From: Aldehydirespirator sp963662645
GTDB taxonomy: Bacteria > Actinomycetota > Acidimicrobiia > Acidimicrobiales > Aldehydirespiratoraceae
Length of the DNA stretch: 64,000 bases
Direction of reading: 5' to 3'
NCBI GenBank assembly: GCA_963662645.2
Contig: OY759762.1
Coordinates: 248,001-312,000 of the forward strand
The notes below the pieces were generated by a model. That model had not been told where the DNA came from. It worked only from the letters and a program-made list of their open reading frames with translations, and ran no database searches. This document shows positions 25,079-34,168 of the stretch, piece after piece (the first letter of the stretch is position 1; each line of letters begins with the position of its first letter). The position numbers and the translations under genes are program-made.

Positions 25079-25516
25079 GTGGCAATCGTCTATTTCGATG
25101 CAAGCGCGCTGGTGAAACTGCTGGTAGAGGAGTCCGGCAGCGACACCGCCGCAGCGCTTTGGGACGGCTGCGACGCGGCGGTCTCCAGCCGTATGGCCTA
25201 CCCAGAGGTGTGTGCTGCGCTGGCCGCGGCGGGCCGCAACCGCCACCTGGATCAACGCAGCCTGGCGTCGTGTGAGCGGCGCTGGGAGGATCTGTGGGCG
25301 GCGATGCGGCCCGTGGAGTTCACCCCATCGGTTGAGCGGTCCGCGGGCAGGCTGGCCAAGCGCCACGGACTCCGCGGCGGCGATGCGGTCCACCTTGCCA
25401 GCGCCCTGGAGATAGGTGCTGCCGATGTGATCATGGCCGTGTGGGATCGCCGCCTCCACGCCGGTGCCGTAGCCGAGAGCCTGAGCGTGGCACCATCGTC
25501 GCTGCCACACGCATAG
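25079..25516 (+). CDS. VapC-like PIN-domain toxin (ribonuclease)
   Basis: The protein has 145 residues and starts at GTG 25079. The PIN-domain acidic residues are present: Asp7 in VYFDASALVKL, Glu in AYPEVCAAL, Asp in RGGDAVHLASAL and Asp in VWDRRL. It should be an Mg-dependent endoribonuclease acting on RNA such as tRNA or rRNA, held in check by the upstream antitoxin. All four acidic positions are kept, so it is probably active. The pair lies in the accessory patch between an HNH nuclease and a methylase relic. Confidence 0.9.
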   Translation: MAIVYFDASALVKLLVEESGSDTAAALWDGCDAAVSSRMAYPEVCAALAAAGRNRHLDQRSLASCERRWEDLWAAMRPVEFTPSVERSAGRLAKRHGLRGGDAVHLASALEIGAADVIMAVWDRRLHAGAVAESLSVAPSSLPHA

Positions 25517-25643
25517 GTAGGCACCAGCTTGGCGCAGAAGATCTCGCCGGCCAACGGCCGGCACAAGAGCCCAGCGGCCGGCGGGCCGCTAGTAGATCGT
25601 GTGCTGTTGTGCGAGCAGAATCCCTGGCTCGGAAGTCGGCCCG

Positions 25644-27105
25644 ATGACCTCTGAGAAGGCGGCGCGTAAGTCGACGGGCGACCTCACGGTGGTCACCAAG
25701 ACTAGGAGTCTGGCGCTGTCGGGCCAGCCGACAGCCGCATTCACCCACGACGAAGCAGCAATGGGCAAAGCGGCCCGCGAGATGCTGGACCGCCACGATC
25801 GGGCGGTCGTGACCGATGCGGACATCAAGGCCAGCGAGGCCGACATCCGCTCCTGCATTCGCGATCTGCTCTTGGCGTCGGGGCTGGCCCGCCGCGAGGA
25901 CATCCATTTGGAGTCGCAGCGCACGGACCTGCGCACGGGGCAGGCGATCTTCGAGGTCAAGAGGCGCATCGGCCTAGTGGGCTCAGAGCCCAGCGCCGAG
26001 AACCTCGAACAGCTCGACGGCTACCTCGACGAAGCGGCCCAGACGGGCCGTCCGGAGCGACTCGGCATTCTCGCCGACGGGAGGCACTGGGCGCTTCGAC
26101 CCAGTTCGGAGACGGGCAGGGAGTTCAACTCCTCGCAGGTGCGGACCTTCACCCTGCGAACCGAGCACGACGCGGGCGACTGGCTCACCTGGTGCGCGAC
26201 CGCATCGGCGCTCACTCCGCGAGCCCCGAGATTCCGAGCCAAGCTGCCGTGGGCCGGTCTTTCGGCACCAGCGAGGCCGCGCTCAACGAGATCGCCGAGC
26301 TTCGGGGCCTCTACGACGCCAACGCCGACAACCCGACGGTCGCTATCAAGCGCGGCCTGTGGGAAGACCTGCTCGGCTCCGCGCTGGGGGAGGTCGTATC
26401 GCAGACCGACGATCCCGATGGGATGTTCGTGCGCCACACCTACCTCGCCGCGGCCACGGCGCTGGCGCTTCAGGCGTCGTTCGGGCTCGACATTGAGGGG
26501 ATCGCTGCCTCCGACCCCCGCCGCCTGATCGACGGCACCGCCTTCGCCGAGCAGGTAGGCGTGCGGGGCGTGATCGAGTCTGACTTCTTCGGATGGCCCA
26601 CAGAGGTCGCGGGCGGCGCGCGCTGGACGCAGGGCCTCGCGAACCGGGTCGGGCGCTTCGACTGGGAGAGTGCCGACTACGACATCGGCAGCGTCCTCGG
26701 CGACAGCCTCCATCTGCGCTCCGATGTCAACACGCTGCTCGGCCATGACAGCGTCACCGTCCACACCGACCCGGCGCTCTCCGGCGGCGCGCACTTCGTG
26801 CTCGAGTTCCCAAAGACGCTTGTCGACAGCGGCGACCACTTCGACGCGCTGCTGCTGGCCGCAGCCGCCGACATCGAGGACGACGTAGACCCGCGCCACA
26901 CCCTCGACGCCGCCGGGATGGAACCCGGAGCGGATCGCGAAATGTTGCTGCAAACGCTCAAGAGGCTCCAGCAACTCCACAACGAACTCAATCACAAGAG
27001 GCAGAGGAGTGGATCGCTACGTTGGAGGACGGGAACCGTCTGCTTAGCCACACGGTCAGCAGCAACGGCGTGATAGTTCACACCGTGCGCTGGATCGACG
27101 ACTAG
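25644..27105 (+). pseudogene. Frameshifted relic of a type II/ISP-like restriction-modification gene
   Basis: The frame starting MTSEKAARKS runs to about 26190, where sense continues only in another frame. There the text reads RDRIGAHSASPEIPSQ, then LWEDLLGSALGEVV and FVRHTYLAAATALAL, as in the N-terminal part of fused restriction-methylases. The normal continuation into the SAM-binding and NPPY methylase motifs is missing after FDWESADYDI, so an internal deletion is likely. A last shift near 26995 gives EEWIATLEDGNRLLSHTVSS in yet another frame, ending at TAG 27103. With two shifts and no catalytic core this should be inactive. Confidence 0.7.
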
Positions 27106-27245
27106 CCCCCTGCAGGGTCTTTGGGCACCATCCGAGATGGCCCCCAAGGCTGGAACTTCCATCTATCCTTCAAGTGCCGCCAGTGCCCTCAAGATCATCT
27201 TGCCATTGCGCTACGGCCTGCATCCCCGGTTAGGCCTGAGCGAGT
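27106..27245. other. Spacer without recognisable gene
   Basis: The 140 bases between the methylase relic and the PEP carboxylase stop contain no convincing open frame, RNA gene or repeat. It probably marks the edge of the accessory patch. Confidence 0.5.
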
Positions 27246-30002
27246 TCAGCCGGTGTTGCGCATGCCGGCGGCCACGCCGTTGACGGTGAGCAGCAGCGTT
27301 CGCAACAGCAGATCGTCCTCGGCGGAGCTTCCGGCCCGCCCGCGGCGGTGCCGGGCCAGGAGGTCGGCCTGCAGCACGTTGATCGGGTCGAGATAGGCGT
27401 CGCGCACGGCCAGCGTGCGCCGCAGGATGGGCAGATCCCCGAGCAGGCCCCTGCCGGTGAGCGCGGTGACCTCGGCCACGGTCCGGTCGTACTCGGCGCA
27501 AACTGCGTCGAAGTGGCAGTGCAGGCTCGGCTCGACCAGCGTGGCCACGTAGTGGCGGGCGATGGCCAGGTCGGTCTTGAACAGGGTCATCTCCACATTG
27601 GACACGAACGTGCGGAAGAACTGCCAGGACTCGTACATGTCGTCCAGCTCGGGCCCCATGCCGGCCGAGCGGGCCGCGGCCAGCCCGGTGCCGACGCCGA
27701 ACCAACCCGGCACGATCTGGCGGGACTGGGTCCAGCCGAAAACCCACGGGATGGCCCGCAGCCCATCGATTCCCTCATCGGCGCGGCTGCGCCGGGCCGG
27801 ACGCGAGCCGATGTTCATCTCGGCCAGCTCCTCCACCGGGGTGGACGTCTGGAAGTACTCCACCAGGCCGGGGGCCTGCAGGAAGGCCCGGTAGGCGGCG
27901 TAGGCCGCGCCGGAAGCAACCTCCATCACCTGGTCCCACCGCCGGGTCACTGCGGGGTCATGGCGGGGCGACCGGTGTGAGATCGACGCCTCGATCACAG
28001 CTGCGAAGGCCAGGTCAAGGTTGCGATGAGCCAGCCGCGGCAGCCCGTATTTGTCGGCTATCACCTCGCCCTGCTCGGTGATCTTGACCGAGCCGCGCAC
28101 CGCACCGGGCGGCTGGCTCAGGATCGACGCGTGGGTGGGTCCTCCGCCCCGCCCGACGGTGCCTCCCCGGCCGTGGAACACCGTTATCTGAACGCCGGTG
28201 GCGTCCGAGACGTCCGCGATGGCCCTCAGCGCCTTGTGGATCTCCCACTGGGATGTCGTGATCCCGCCGTCCTTGTTGGAGTCGGAGTAGCCGACCATCA
28301 CTTCCTGGACGCCGCCCCGCAGTTCGATGAGGCGCCGGTAGGGCTCCGCTGCCAGCAGATCCCGCAGGACCGGGCCGACGGCGTGCAGGTCCTCGATCGT
28401 CTCGAACAGGGGCACGAACCCCAGCCGGGCCACTCCCGCGGTCAGGTCGACGAGCCCGGCCTCCCGGGCCAGGACGGCCGGCGCCAGTACGTCATCGACG
28501 CCCCGTGTCATGGACACGATGTAGCTGCGCACGATCTGGTCGCCTCGCACGTCCATCTGGCGGCGCAGCACCCGGAACAGCTCCAGCACATCCTCGGCGC
28601 CGTCTGGTAGGGACCGCCCGCGCGGCGCCAGTGGCCGGGGACCGGCCAGCTCGCCGGCCAGAAGCTCGGCTCGCTCGTGGGCAGAGAGGCCGCTGTAGTC
28701 GATCCCCAACGGCGCGAACAGGCGGGCCAGAGCCAGGTGGTGGCGCTCGGAATGCTCGCGGATGTCGAGAGTGGCGAGGTCGAATCCGATCATTGCCACG
28801 ATGCGCCGCACCCGGGCCAGCCGGCCGTGGGCCAGCAGCCGGCCGCGGTTGGCCTCCAGCGATCGCGCTATCACCGCCAGATCGTGGGCCAGGTCGCCGG
28901 CCGAGCGATAGGCCCCAGGGCCGGGCGCCGGCTGGTCCGTCTCGGTCAGGCGCCGGTGGACCACAGCCAGCCTCTGGCGGTAGGGCTCGCCCGCGCTGAG
29001 CGTGTCGAACCGGGCCGTCACGTCAGGGAACTGCTCGTGGTCGGCCGCAAGCCGCTTGGCCAGCTCGTCGGAGACGCCGCGGACCGCCAGCCCGACGCTC
29101 AACTCCGACGACAGCCCCTCGATCTCTTCCACCAGGATTCGCAGAGCCCGGTGACGCTGAAACTCGAGCACGTCCACCGTGGTGGCCGGGGTGACGTTCG
29201 GATTGCCGTCCCGATCGCCGCCCACCCACGAACCGAAACGGATGGGCGACCGGTCGGGATCAAGCGCCCCGCCCACAGACTCGAGTACCGAGTTGATGTC
29301 GTCGAGAAGTTCGGGCACACCCTCTGCCGCGATCTCGGTGAGGAAGTAGAGAATCGACCGGGCCTCGTCCACCGGGTCGGGGCGCTGCCGGCGCAGCTCG
29401 TCGGTCTGCCAGATGGCGTCGATCAGCTCGTCCACCCTGCGGTCCACCCGGCGGCGGGCGGTGTCGTCGGCGCCAGCATGGGCCCGCTGCTCGATCAGGC
29501 TGGAGATCTCGGCCAGCTTGTCGAGGATCGAACGGCGCGACGCTTCGGTGGGATGGGCGGTAAACACCGGTCGCAGCTCGGCCGAGTTGACCGTGGCGAC
29601 TATCTCGTCGTCGGCGTAACCCATCTGGCGGAGCCGGCCCACCATCTCGCCGAAGCGGTTGGAGCCCGCCGCCCGCTTCTCGGTCAGGTCGTCGATCCGG
29701 TGTACCTGCTCGGCGGTGTTGGCCAGGTGGAAGTAGACGGTGAAGGCCCGGGCCAGCAGACCGGCGTCGGCCACGTCCACGCCGGCAAGCAGCTCGGCCA
29801 GGGCGGTGCTGTCCTCGTCGCTGCGGCGCAGGCCCCGGGCCAGGCCGCGCACCTGCTCGACCCGCTCCAGCAGCCCTGGCCCGTGCTGGCGGACCAGCGC
29901 TTCGCCGAGTTGGGCGCCCAGGCGTCGGATGTCGCCGCGCAGCGCCGAGTCGAGCTCGTTGACGACGCCATCGAGCGGATGCTCAGCTGCTCCCGTCGCC
30001 AT
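27246..30002 (-). CDS. ppc: Phosphoenolpyruvate carboxylase
   Basis: The 918-residue enzyme adds bicarbonate to phosphoenolpyruvate to make oxaloacetate, refilling the TCA cycle. Seen motifs are the catalytic His in FTAHPTEASRRSI, GGDRDGNP, GYSDSNKDGG, FHGRGGTVGRGGGPTH and the conserved C-terminal GMRNTG. Length fits the bacterial family. The start at ATG 30002 follows family length; the frame upstream is made of a family C repeat. The gene is a single minus-strand unit; the next gene upstream (30089) reads the same way. Confidence 0.97.
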   Translation of the reverse strand: MATGAAEHPLDGVVNELDSALRGDIRRLGAQLGEALVRQHGPGLLERVEQVRGLARGLRRSDEDSTALAELLAGVDVADAGLLARAFTVYFHLANTAEQVHRIDDLTEKRAAGSNRFGEMVGRLRQMGYADDEIVATVNSAELRPVFTAHPTEASRRSILDKLAEISSLIEQRAHAGADDTARRRVDRRVDELIDAIWQTDELRRQRPDPVDEARSILYFLTEIAAEGVPELLDDINSVLESVGGALDPDRSPIRFGSWVGGDRDGNPNVTPATTVDVLEFQRHRALRILVEEIEGLSSELSVGLAVRGVSDELAKRLAADHEQFPDVTARFDTLSAGEPYRQRLAVVHRRLTETDQPAPGPGAYRSAGDLAHDLAVIARSLEANRGRLLAHGRLARVRRIVAMIGFDLATLDIREHSERHHLALARLFAPLGIDYSGLSAHERAELLAGELAGPRPLAPRGRSLPDGAEDVLELFRVLRRQMDVRGDQIVRSYIVSMTRGVDDVLAPAVLAREAGLVDLTAGVARLGFVPLFETIEDLHAVGPVLRDLLAAEPYRRLIELRGGVQEVMVGYSDSNKDGGITTSQWEIHKALRAIADVSDATGVQITVFHGRGGTVGRGGGPTHASILSQPPGAVRGSVKITEQGEVIADKYGLPRLAHRNLDLAFAAVIEASISHRSPRHDPAVTRRWDQVMEVASGAAYAAYRAFLQAPGLVEYFQTSTPVEELAEMNIGSRPARRSRADEGIDGLRAIPWVFGWTQSRQIVPGWFGVGTGLAAARSAGMGPELDDMYESWQFFRTFVSNVEMTLFKTDLAIARHYVATLVEPSLHCHFDAVCAEYDRTVAEVTALTGRGLLGDLPILRRTLAVRDAYLDPINVLQADLLARHRRGRAGSSAEDDLLLRTLLLTVNGVAAGMRNTG

Positions 30003-30007
30003 ACACC

Positions 30008-30075
30008 CGCTCCTGTTCGCTGCGCTCACGGGCCGCTCGGGCCACGGCCTCGCAGGCTCGGCCTCTTGCCCGCGT
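30008..30075. repeat. Dispersed repeat, family C copy upstream of ppc
   Basis: CCGCTCCTGTTCGCTGCGCT, then CACGGGCCGCTCGGGCCACG and GCCTCGCAGGCTCGGCCTC, match the family C element with a shortened middle. It fills most of the 86-base gap between ppc and the reductase-like gene. Confidence 0.75.
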
Positions 30076-30088
30076 CCATGCCGCCCCC

Positions 30089-31315
30089 TCAGGCCGCCGC
30101 CCGGGTGCGGCGCAGCAGCGGGTCGGCGAGCCTCAGGCCCCGGTCGGCCATGCTCAGAACCCGCGAGGCCGTGCCCGGAGTGTCTCCGTCGATGAGGTTG
30201 CCCATCACCTGCAGGGTGATGTCGGCCACCGCCTGGGTGCCCACGGCCAGGCGGAGACCGTTGCGCAGGATCCACCGGTGGCCGATCAGGAAGCTGAAGC
30301 GCCGCCCGGTGCGCAGGAACTCGTCGAAGCGCTCTCCGAGCAGCCGGTCGTAGGCGGCCGGCGCGGCGGCCGGATCAGCCAGGAACAGGTCGGCCAGCAG
30401 CATCCCCGACTCGAGCCCGTAGTCGATGCCCTCGCCGTTCATCGGGTTGATCAGCCCGGCCGCGTCGCCGACCGCGGCCCAGCCCGGCCCGTGTCGGCGC
30501 ACCGCGCTCATGGGCAGCCTCCAGGCCCGGGGCCGCTCCAGGTAGTCGCCCAGCTCCCACTCGCCGGCCACCAGGTCCCGGTAGCTGTCCAGCAGCCGGT
30601 TGAGGTTCAGGTCGCGGAACCCCTTCATCGTCGACATTGAGCCGGCACCGATGTTGACGGTCCCATCGCCGGCCGGGAACATCCAGCCGTATCCGGGTAC
30701 CCAGCCGCCCTCGGGGTCGCGCAGGGTCAGGCACGCCTCCAGGTAGCGGTCGGCGTGGCGGGGGCTGGGCGCATAGGTGCGGATGGCCAGACCGAAGGGC
30801 TCCGAGGCGACCCGCTCCGCGCCGAGGATGCGGGCAGCGGCGCCCGGCGCGCCGGTCGCCAGCACGACCAGATCGGCCCGCCAGTGCCCGCTACCGCCAG
30901 CCTGCTCGACTCCGACCGCGGCCCCGCCGTCGTCGAGGGTCGGCAGCACCTCGGTGTTCCACAGGATCTCGGCCCCGGCCGCCTCGGCCGCCTCGACAAG
31001 ATGGCGGTCCAGCGCCCGGCGGGGCCACACCGCGCCGTGGGGGCCGAACCGGTTGTTGGCCGGCCACAACAGCTCGCGGCGGGCGCGGCCGGCGATCATC
31101 CGCAGACCGTCGATGCGGTGCGCTCCGTCGAGGGCGATGCCGAGCTCGCCCAGAGCCGACACGGCCCTGGGGGTGAGGCCGTCGCCGCACACCTTGTCGC
31201 GGCCCGGCGAGGCCTTCTCGAAGACGGTCACGCTGGCACCGCCCCGAGCCGCCCGGATGGCGGTGGCCGCGCCCGCCGGCCCGGCTCCGATCACGGCCAA
31301 ATCGCATCGGGCCAT
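30089..31315 (-). CDS. Geranylgeranyl-reductase-family FAD-dependent oxidoreductase
   Basis: This 408-residue flavoprotein begins with a dinucleotide-binding motif (LAVIGAGPAGAATAI), then DKVCGDGLTPRAV, the hallmark of the geranylgeranyl reductase group, and a distal FAD site in VGDAAGLINPMNGEGI. Family members reduce the double bonds of isoprenoid chains on lipids, quinones or chlorophyll. In actinobacteria they often act on menaquinone side chains, a possible role here. A GTG one codon upstream (31318) is an alternative start. It starts 18 bases after the ABC ATPase stop on the same strand. Confidence 0.88.
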   Translation of the reverse strand: MARCDLAVIGAGPAGAATAIRAARGGASVTVFEKASPGRDKVCGDGLTPRAVSALGELGIALDGAHRIDGLRMIAGRARRELLWPANNRFGPHGAVWPRRALDRHLVEAAEAAGAEILWNTEVLPTLDDGGAAVGVEQAGGSGHWRADLVVLATGAPGAAARILGAERVASEPFGLAIRTYAPSPRHADRYLEACLTLRDPEGGWVPGYGWMFPAGDGTVNIGAGSMSTMKGFRDLNLNRLLDSYRDLVAGEWELGDYLERPRAWRLPMSAVRRHGPGWAAVGDAAGLINPMNGEGIDYGLESGMLLADLFLADPAAAPAAYDRLLGERFDEFLRTGRRFSFLIGHRWILRNGLRLAVGTQAVADITLQVMGNLIDGDTPGTASRVLSMADRGLRLADPLLRRTRAAA

Positions 31316-31333
31316 CACCTGCTCGCGGGGGCG

Positions 31334-32233
31334 CTAATGGGCGTGGGGTCCGTGGCCGTGGTGTCCGTGATGGCCATGGTCGTGGCCGTGGCCCCGATGG
31401 CTGTGGTCGTGGTCGTGGCTGTGTGCGTGGCTGTGACCGGACCCGTGACTGTCGCCGTGGCCGTGCTGGTCCTGGCCGTGCCCATGATGGCCGTGATCGT
31501 CGAGCACGATCATGCCCTGACCGTGGTCGTGGTCGACATGGTCGCCGAGCAGCCGGTCCCCGAACGCCTCCCGCAGCCGCTCCTCGGTGAGCATCTCGTC
31601 GGGGGTGCCCGAGGCCACCAGCCGGTTGGCCAGCAGCATCACCGAGTCGCAGTGCCGGGCCTCGTCGAGATGGTGGGTGGTGATGATCACGATGGCGCCC
31701 CGGCTCGAGTACTCCTCGATCACTCCGAGTATGCGGTCCTGGCTCGGGATGTCGAGGCCGGTGACCGGCTCATCCAGCATGATGACCTCGGGCTCGCCCG
31801 CCAGCACCTGGGCAATCCTCACCCTCTGCTGCTGGCCGCCGCTGAGATCGCCGAAGCTGCGGTTCGAGAACTGGTTCACGTCGAGCTGATCGCCCGCGAC
31901 GCGCATCGCGGCCCGATCCTCGCCCCTCAGGCGCCCGAGCAGCCCCCGCTTGCCGTAGCGACCCATGGCCAATACCTCGCCCGCGGTGATCGGCATCCAG
32001 CAGGCAGGAAGGTGCTGGCACACGTAGGCCAGGTTGTCGGACATCCCGCGGATCCGGCCAGAGGTGGGCTTCTGCAATCCGGCCATGCACTCCAGCATGG
32101 TCGTCTTCCCCGATCCGTTGATTCCCATCACTGCGGTGGCCGTGCCCGGCTCGAACGTGTGGGTCACGCCCTCCAAGGCGGTCACCTCGTCGAACTTGAC
32201 GGTGAGCTCCTCCACCTCGACGGCATTCACCAT
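31334..32233 (-). CDS. Zinc/manganese-type ABC transporter ATPase with His-rich C-terminal tail
   Basis: The 299-residue ATPase has Walker A GINGSGKTT, a Q-loop in YVCQHLP, signature LSGGQQQR, Walker B VIMLDEP and the switch His in TTHHLDEA. It resembles ZnuC/MntA-type ATPases. The last ~65 residues are an extraordinary run of His, Asp and Gly, more than twenty His, that should buffer metal. No permease or binding protein is adjacent. The only matching permeases in the window, at 48097 and 51126, lack an ATPase, so this is the likely shared motor. TAGCGT on the minus strand lies 7 bases before the ATG (leaderless). Confidence 0.9.
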   Translation of the reverse strand: MVNAVEVEELTVKFDEVTALEGVTHTFEPGTATAVMGINGSGKTTMLECMAGLQKPTSGRIRGMSDNLAYVCQHLPACWMPITAGEVLAMGRYGKRGLLGRLRGEDRAAMRVAGDQLDVNQFSNRSFGDLSGGQQQRVRIAQVLAGEPEVIMLDEPVTGLDIPSQDRILGVIEEYSSRGAIVIITTHHLDEARHCDSVMLLANRLVASGTPDEMLTEERLREAFGDRLLGDHVDHDHGQGMIVLDDHGHHGHGQDQHGHGDSHGSGHSHAHSHDHDHSHRGHGHDHGHHGHHGHGPHAH

Positions 32234-32240
32234 GGCGACA

Positions 32241-32250
32241 ACGCTATATT
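32241..32250. promoter_or_regulatory. Overlapping divergent -10 boxes for two leaderless genes
   Basis: On the plus strand TATATT at 32245-32250 lies 6 bases before the ATG at 32257. On the minus strand TAGCGT (32246-32241) lies 7 bases before the ATG at 32233. The two boxes share the TA at 32245-32246. Only 23 bases separate the two start codons, so neither mRNA has room for a leader. Confidence 0.6.
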
Positions 32251-32256
32251 CCCGAC

Positions 32257-33276
32257 ATGCCATCCACCACCACCGCGACCGCCGAGAGGGCGGGCCGGGC
32301 CAGCACATCGAACGGCCCCGAGGCGGGCGAGCAGGCCGGAACCTCGGATCCTGCGTCGGGGATCGTCCCCGGCCGGGTCCGCATCGACCGTTACGGCCTC
32401 GATCTGGGGCCGTGGCTGCACCTCGCCGACGAGAGGGACCGGCTGGCCCGCCCGTCCTTCGCCCACATCGATGTGACCCCGCAGGGGGCTACCCTCGGCG
32501 CGGAGGTCTCGGGCGTCGACTTGGGCTCGGACCTGTCCGACGAGGCCGTCGCCGAGATTCGTCAGTCGCTGCTCGACTACAAGGTGCTGGTGTTCCGCGA
32601 CCAGCCCATCACGCCTGCCCAGCATGTGGCCTTCGCGCGACGCTTCGGCGAGCTGGAGGTGCATCCGTTCATCACCGGCCACCCTGAGCATCCCGAGTTG
32701 GTGCGCTTCGAGAAGGGCGCCGACACCGGCGGCTTCGAAAACGGCTGGCACCACGACGTCACCTGGCGGGAGGTGCCTTCGATGGGTGCGATCCTGCACG
32801 CCATCCAGGTCCCGCCCACCGGAGGCGACACCCTCTTCAGCGACATGGGCGCGGCCTACGACGGGCTCGACGATGCCGTCAAGGAGCAGATCGAGGATCT
32901 GTACGCGGTCCACGACTTCATGCTGGCCTTCGCCCACCAGGTGCCCGAGGGCAAGCAGGCAGAGTTCCGGGCCCGCTACCCGCAGGCCCGCCACCCGGTG
33001 GTGTGCACCCACCCCGAGACCGGCCGCAGGCTGATCTTCGTGAACTGCTACTTCACCTCCCACATCGAGGGAATGGACGACGACGCGAGCGTGGCCCTCA
33101 TCAGGCACCTAGCCGGCCAGGCCAACGTGGTCGAGTACCAGTTCAGGGTTCGCTGGGCGCCCGACACGGTGGTGTTCTGGGACAACCGTTCCGTCCAGCA
33201 CTACGCGGCGAGCGACTACTACCCCGACGTGCGCGTCATGGAGCGCGCCAGCATCGTCGGCACCCGCCCGGCCTGA
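32257..33276 (+). CDS. TauD/TfdA-family 2-oxoglutarate-dependent dioxygenase
   Basis: The protein has 339 residues. A disordered N-terminal ~50 residues is followed by the TauD core (GAEVSGVDLGSDLSD). The Fe(II) ligands are His and Asp in WHHDVTW and distal His in WDNRSVQHYA, and the 2-oxoglutarate-binding Arg is in MERASIVG. It would hydroxylate a sulfonate, carnitine-like or aromatic ether substrate; the substrate is not identifiable. It is transcribed divergently from the metal ABC ATPase with only 23 bases between starts and a probable leaderless promoter. Confidence 0.88.
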   Translation: MPSTTTATAERAGRASTSNGPEAGEQAGTSDPASGIVPGRVRIDRYGLDLGPWLHLADERDRLARPSFAHIDVTPQGATLGAEVSGVDLGSDLSDEAVAEIRQSLLDYKVLVFRDQPITPAQHVAFARRFGELEVHPFITGHPEHPELVRFEKGADTGGFENGWHHDVTWREVPSMGAILHAIQVPPTGGDTLFSDMGAAYDGLDDAVKEQIEDLYAVHDFMLAFAHQVPEGKQAEFRARYPQARHPVVCTHPETGRRLIFVNCYFTSHIEGMDDDASVALIRHLAGQANVVEYQFRVRWAPDTVVFWDNRSVQHYAASDYYPDVRVMERASIVGTRPA

Positions 33277-33370
33277 CACGAACCCGCCCGGGATCACGCA
33301 CCCGCTCTGAGTAGGCAGCGACCCGGGATCTCGCTCACCCGCGCCGCGCAACTTGATCTACTGTGCGGTC

Positions 33371-34045
33371 ATGGCGCCCAAGACCGACTGGAACCCGCTG
33401 CTGCGGGGAGAGTTCGACAAGCCCTACTGGCGCGAGTTGCAGGACTTTGTGCGAGCCGAGCGGGCCCGCCACCGGGTGTTCCCGCCCCACGACGAGGTGT
33501 TCGCGGCTCTGCACCTCACGCCCTACGCCTCGGTCAAGGTCCTGATCCTGGGCCAGGACCCCTACCACGGCCCCCGCCAGGCCCACGGCCTGTGCTTCTC
33601 GGTGCGGCGGGGCGTGGCCAAGCCGCCGTCGCTGGTGAACATCCTCGACGAGTTGCGCAGCGACATCGGGGCGCCCGTGCCCGGCCACGGCTCGCTGGAA
33701 CACTGGGCCCGCCAGGGGGTGCTGCTGCTCAACGCTACTCTCACCGTCCGGGCCCGCCAGGCCGCCAGCCACCAGCGGCGGGGCTGGGAGACGTTCACCG
33801 ACGAGGTGATACGGGTCGTCAACGACAAGCCAGAGCGGGTGGTGTTCATTCTGTGGGGCGGCTCGGCCCGACGCAAGAAGGCGCTGGTGGACACCAGCCG
33901 CCATACCGTGATCGAGTCGGCGCACCCTTCGCCCCTGTCCGCGTCGGGGGGATTCTTCGGCAGCCGCCCCTTCAGCCGGGCCAATGAGGCCCTTGCGAAG
34001 GCCGGGCGCGAGCCGGTGGACTGGGCCATCCCCGAACTGTCTTGA
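33371..34045 (+). CDS. ung: Uracil-DNA glycosylase (family 1)
   Basis: This 224-residue enzyme removes uracil from DNA to start base-excision repair. It has the water-activating loop GQDPYHGP, the uracil-recognition segment LLLNATLTV, and the HPSPLSA minor-groove loop with the catalytic His. Length fits the family. The ATG at 33371 follows a TCTACT-like box with no clear ribosome-binding site. An in-frame start at 33353 would add six residues and is less likely. The neighbour ogt is another DNA-repair gene, but the 123-base gap suggests separate promoters. Confidence 0.96.
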   Translation: MAPKTDWNPLLRGEFDKPYWRELQDFVRAERARHRVFPPHDEVFAALHLTPYASVKVLILGQDPYHGPRQAHGLCFSVRRGVAKPPSLVNILDELRSDIGAPVPGHGSLEHWARQGVLLLNATLTVRARQAASHQRRGWETFTDEVIRVVNDKPERVVFILWGGSARRKKALVDTSRHTVIESAHPSPLSASGGFFGSRPFSRANEALAKAGREPVDWAIPELS

Positions 34046-34076
34046 CGCCGCGCCGACAGGGCCGCGAAGTCCTGAA

Positions 34077-34092
34077 GACGCGCTTGCGCGTC
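34077..34092. terminator. Short GC hairpin after ung
   Basis: GACGCG CTTG CGCGTC is a perfect 6-bp stem with a 4-base loop, 32 bases after the ung stop. There is no following T-run, so it may be a weak or factor-assisted terminator. Confidence 0.35.
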
Positions 34093-34168
34093 GAAGGCAT
34101 TCCCGTTACCGTCGGAGTCGAACCTTCATCGATGTAATTCCAGGCACGGGATGACGGGAGGACTGCAA

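Noticed and set aside
25644..27105. Intact DNA methyltransferase
   Set aside because: Sense sequence changes frame at about 26190 and 26995, and the SAM-binding and NPPY motifs are missing.
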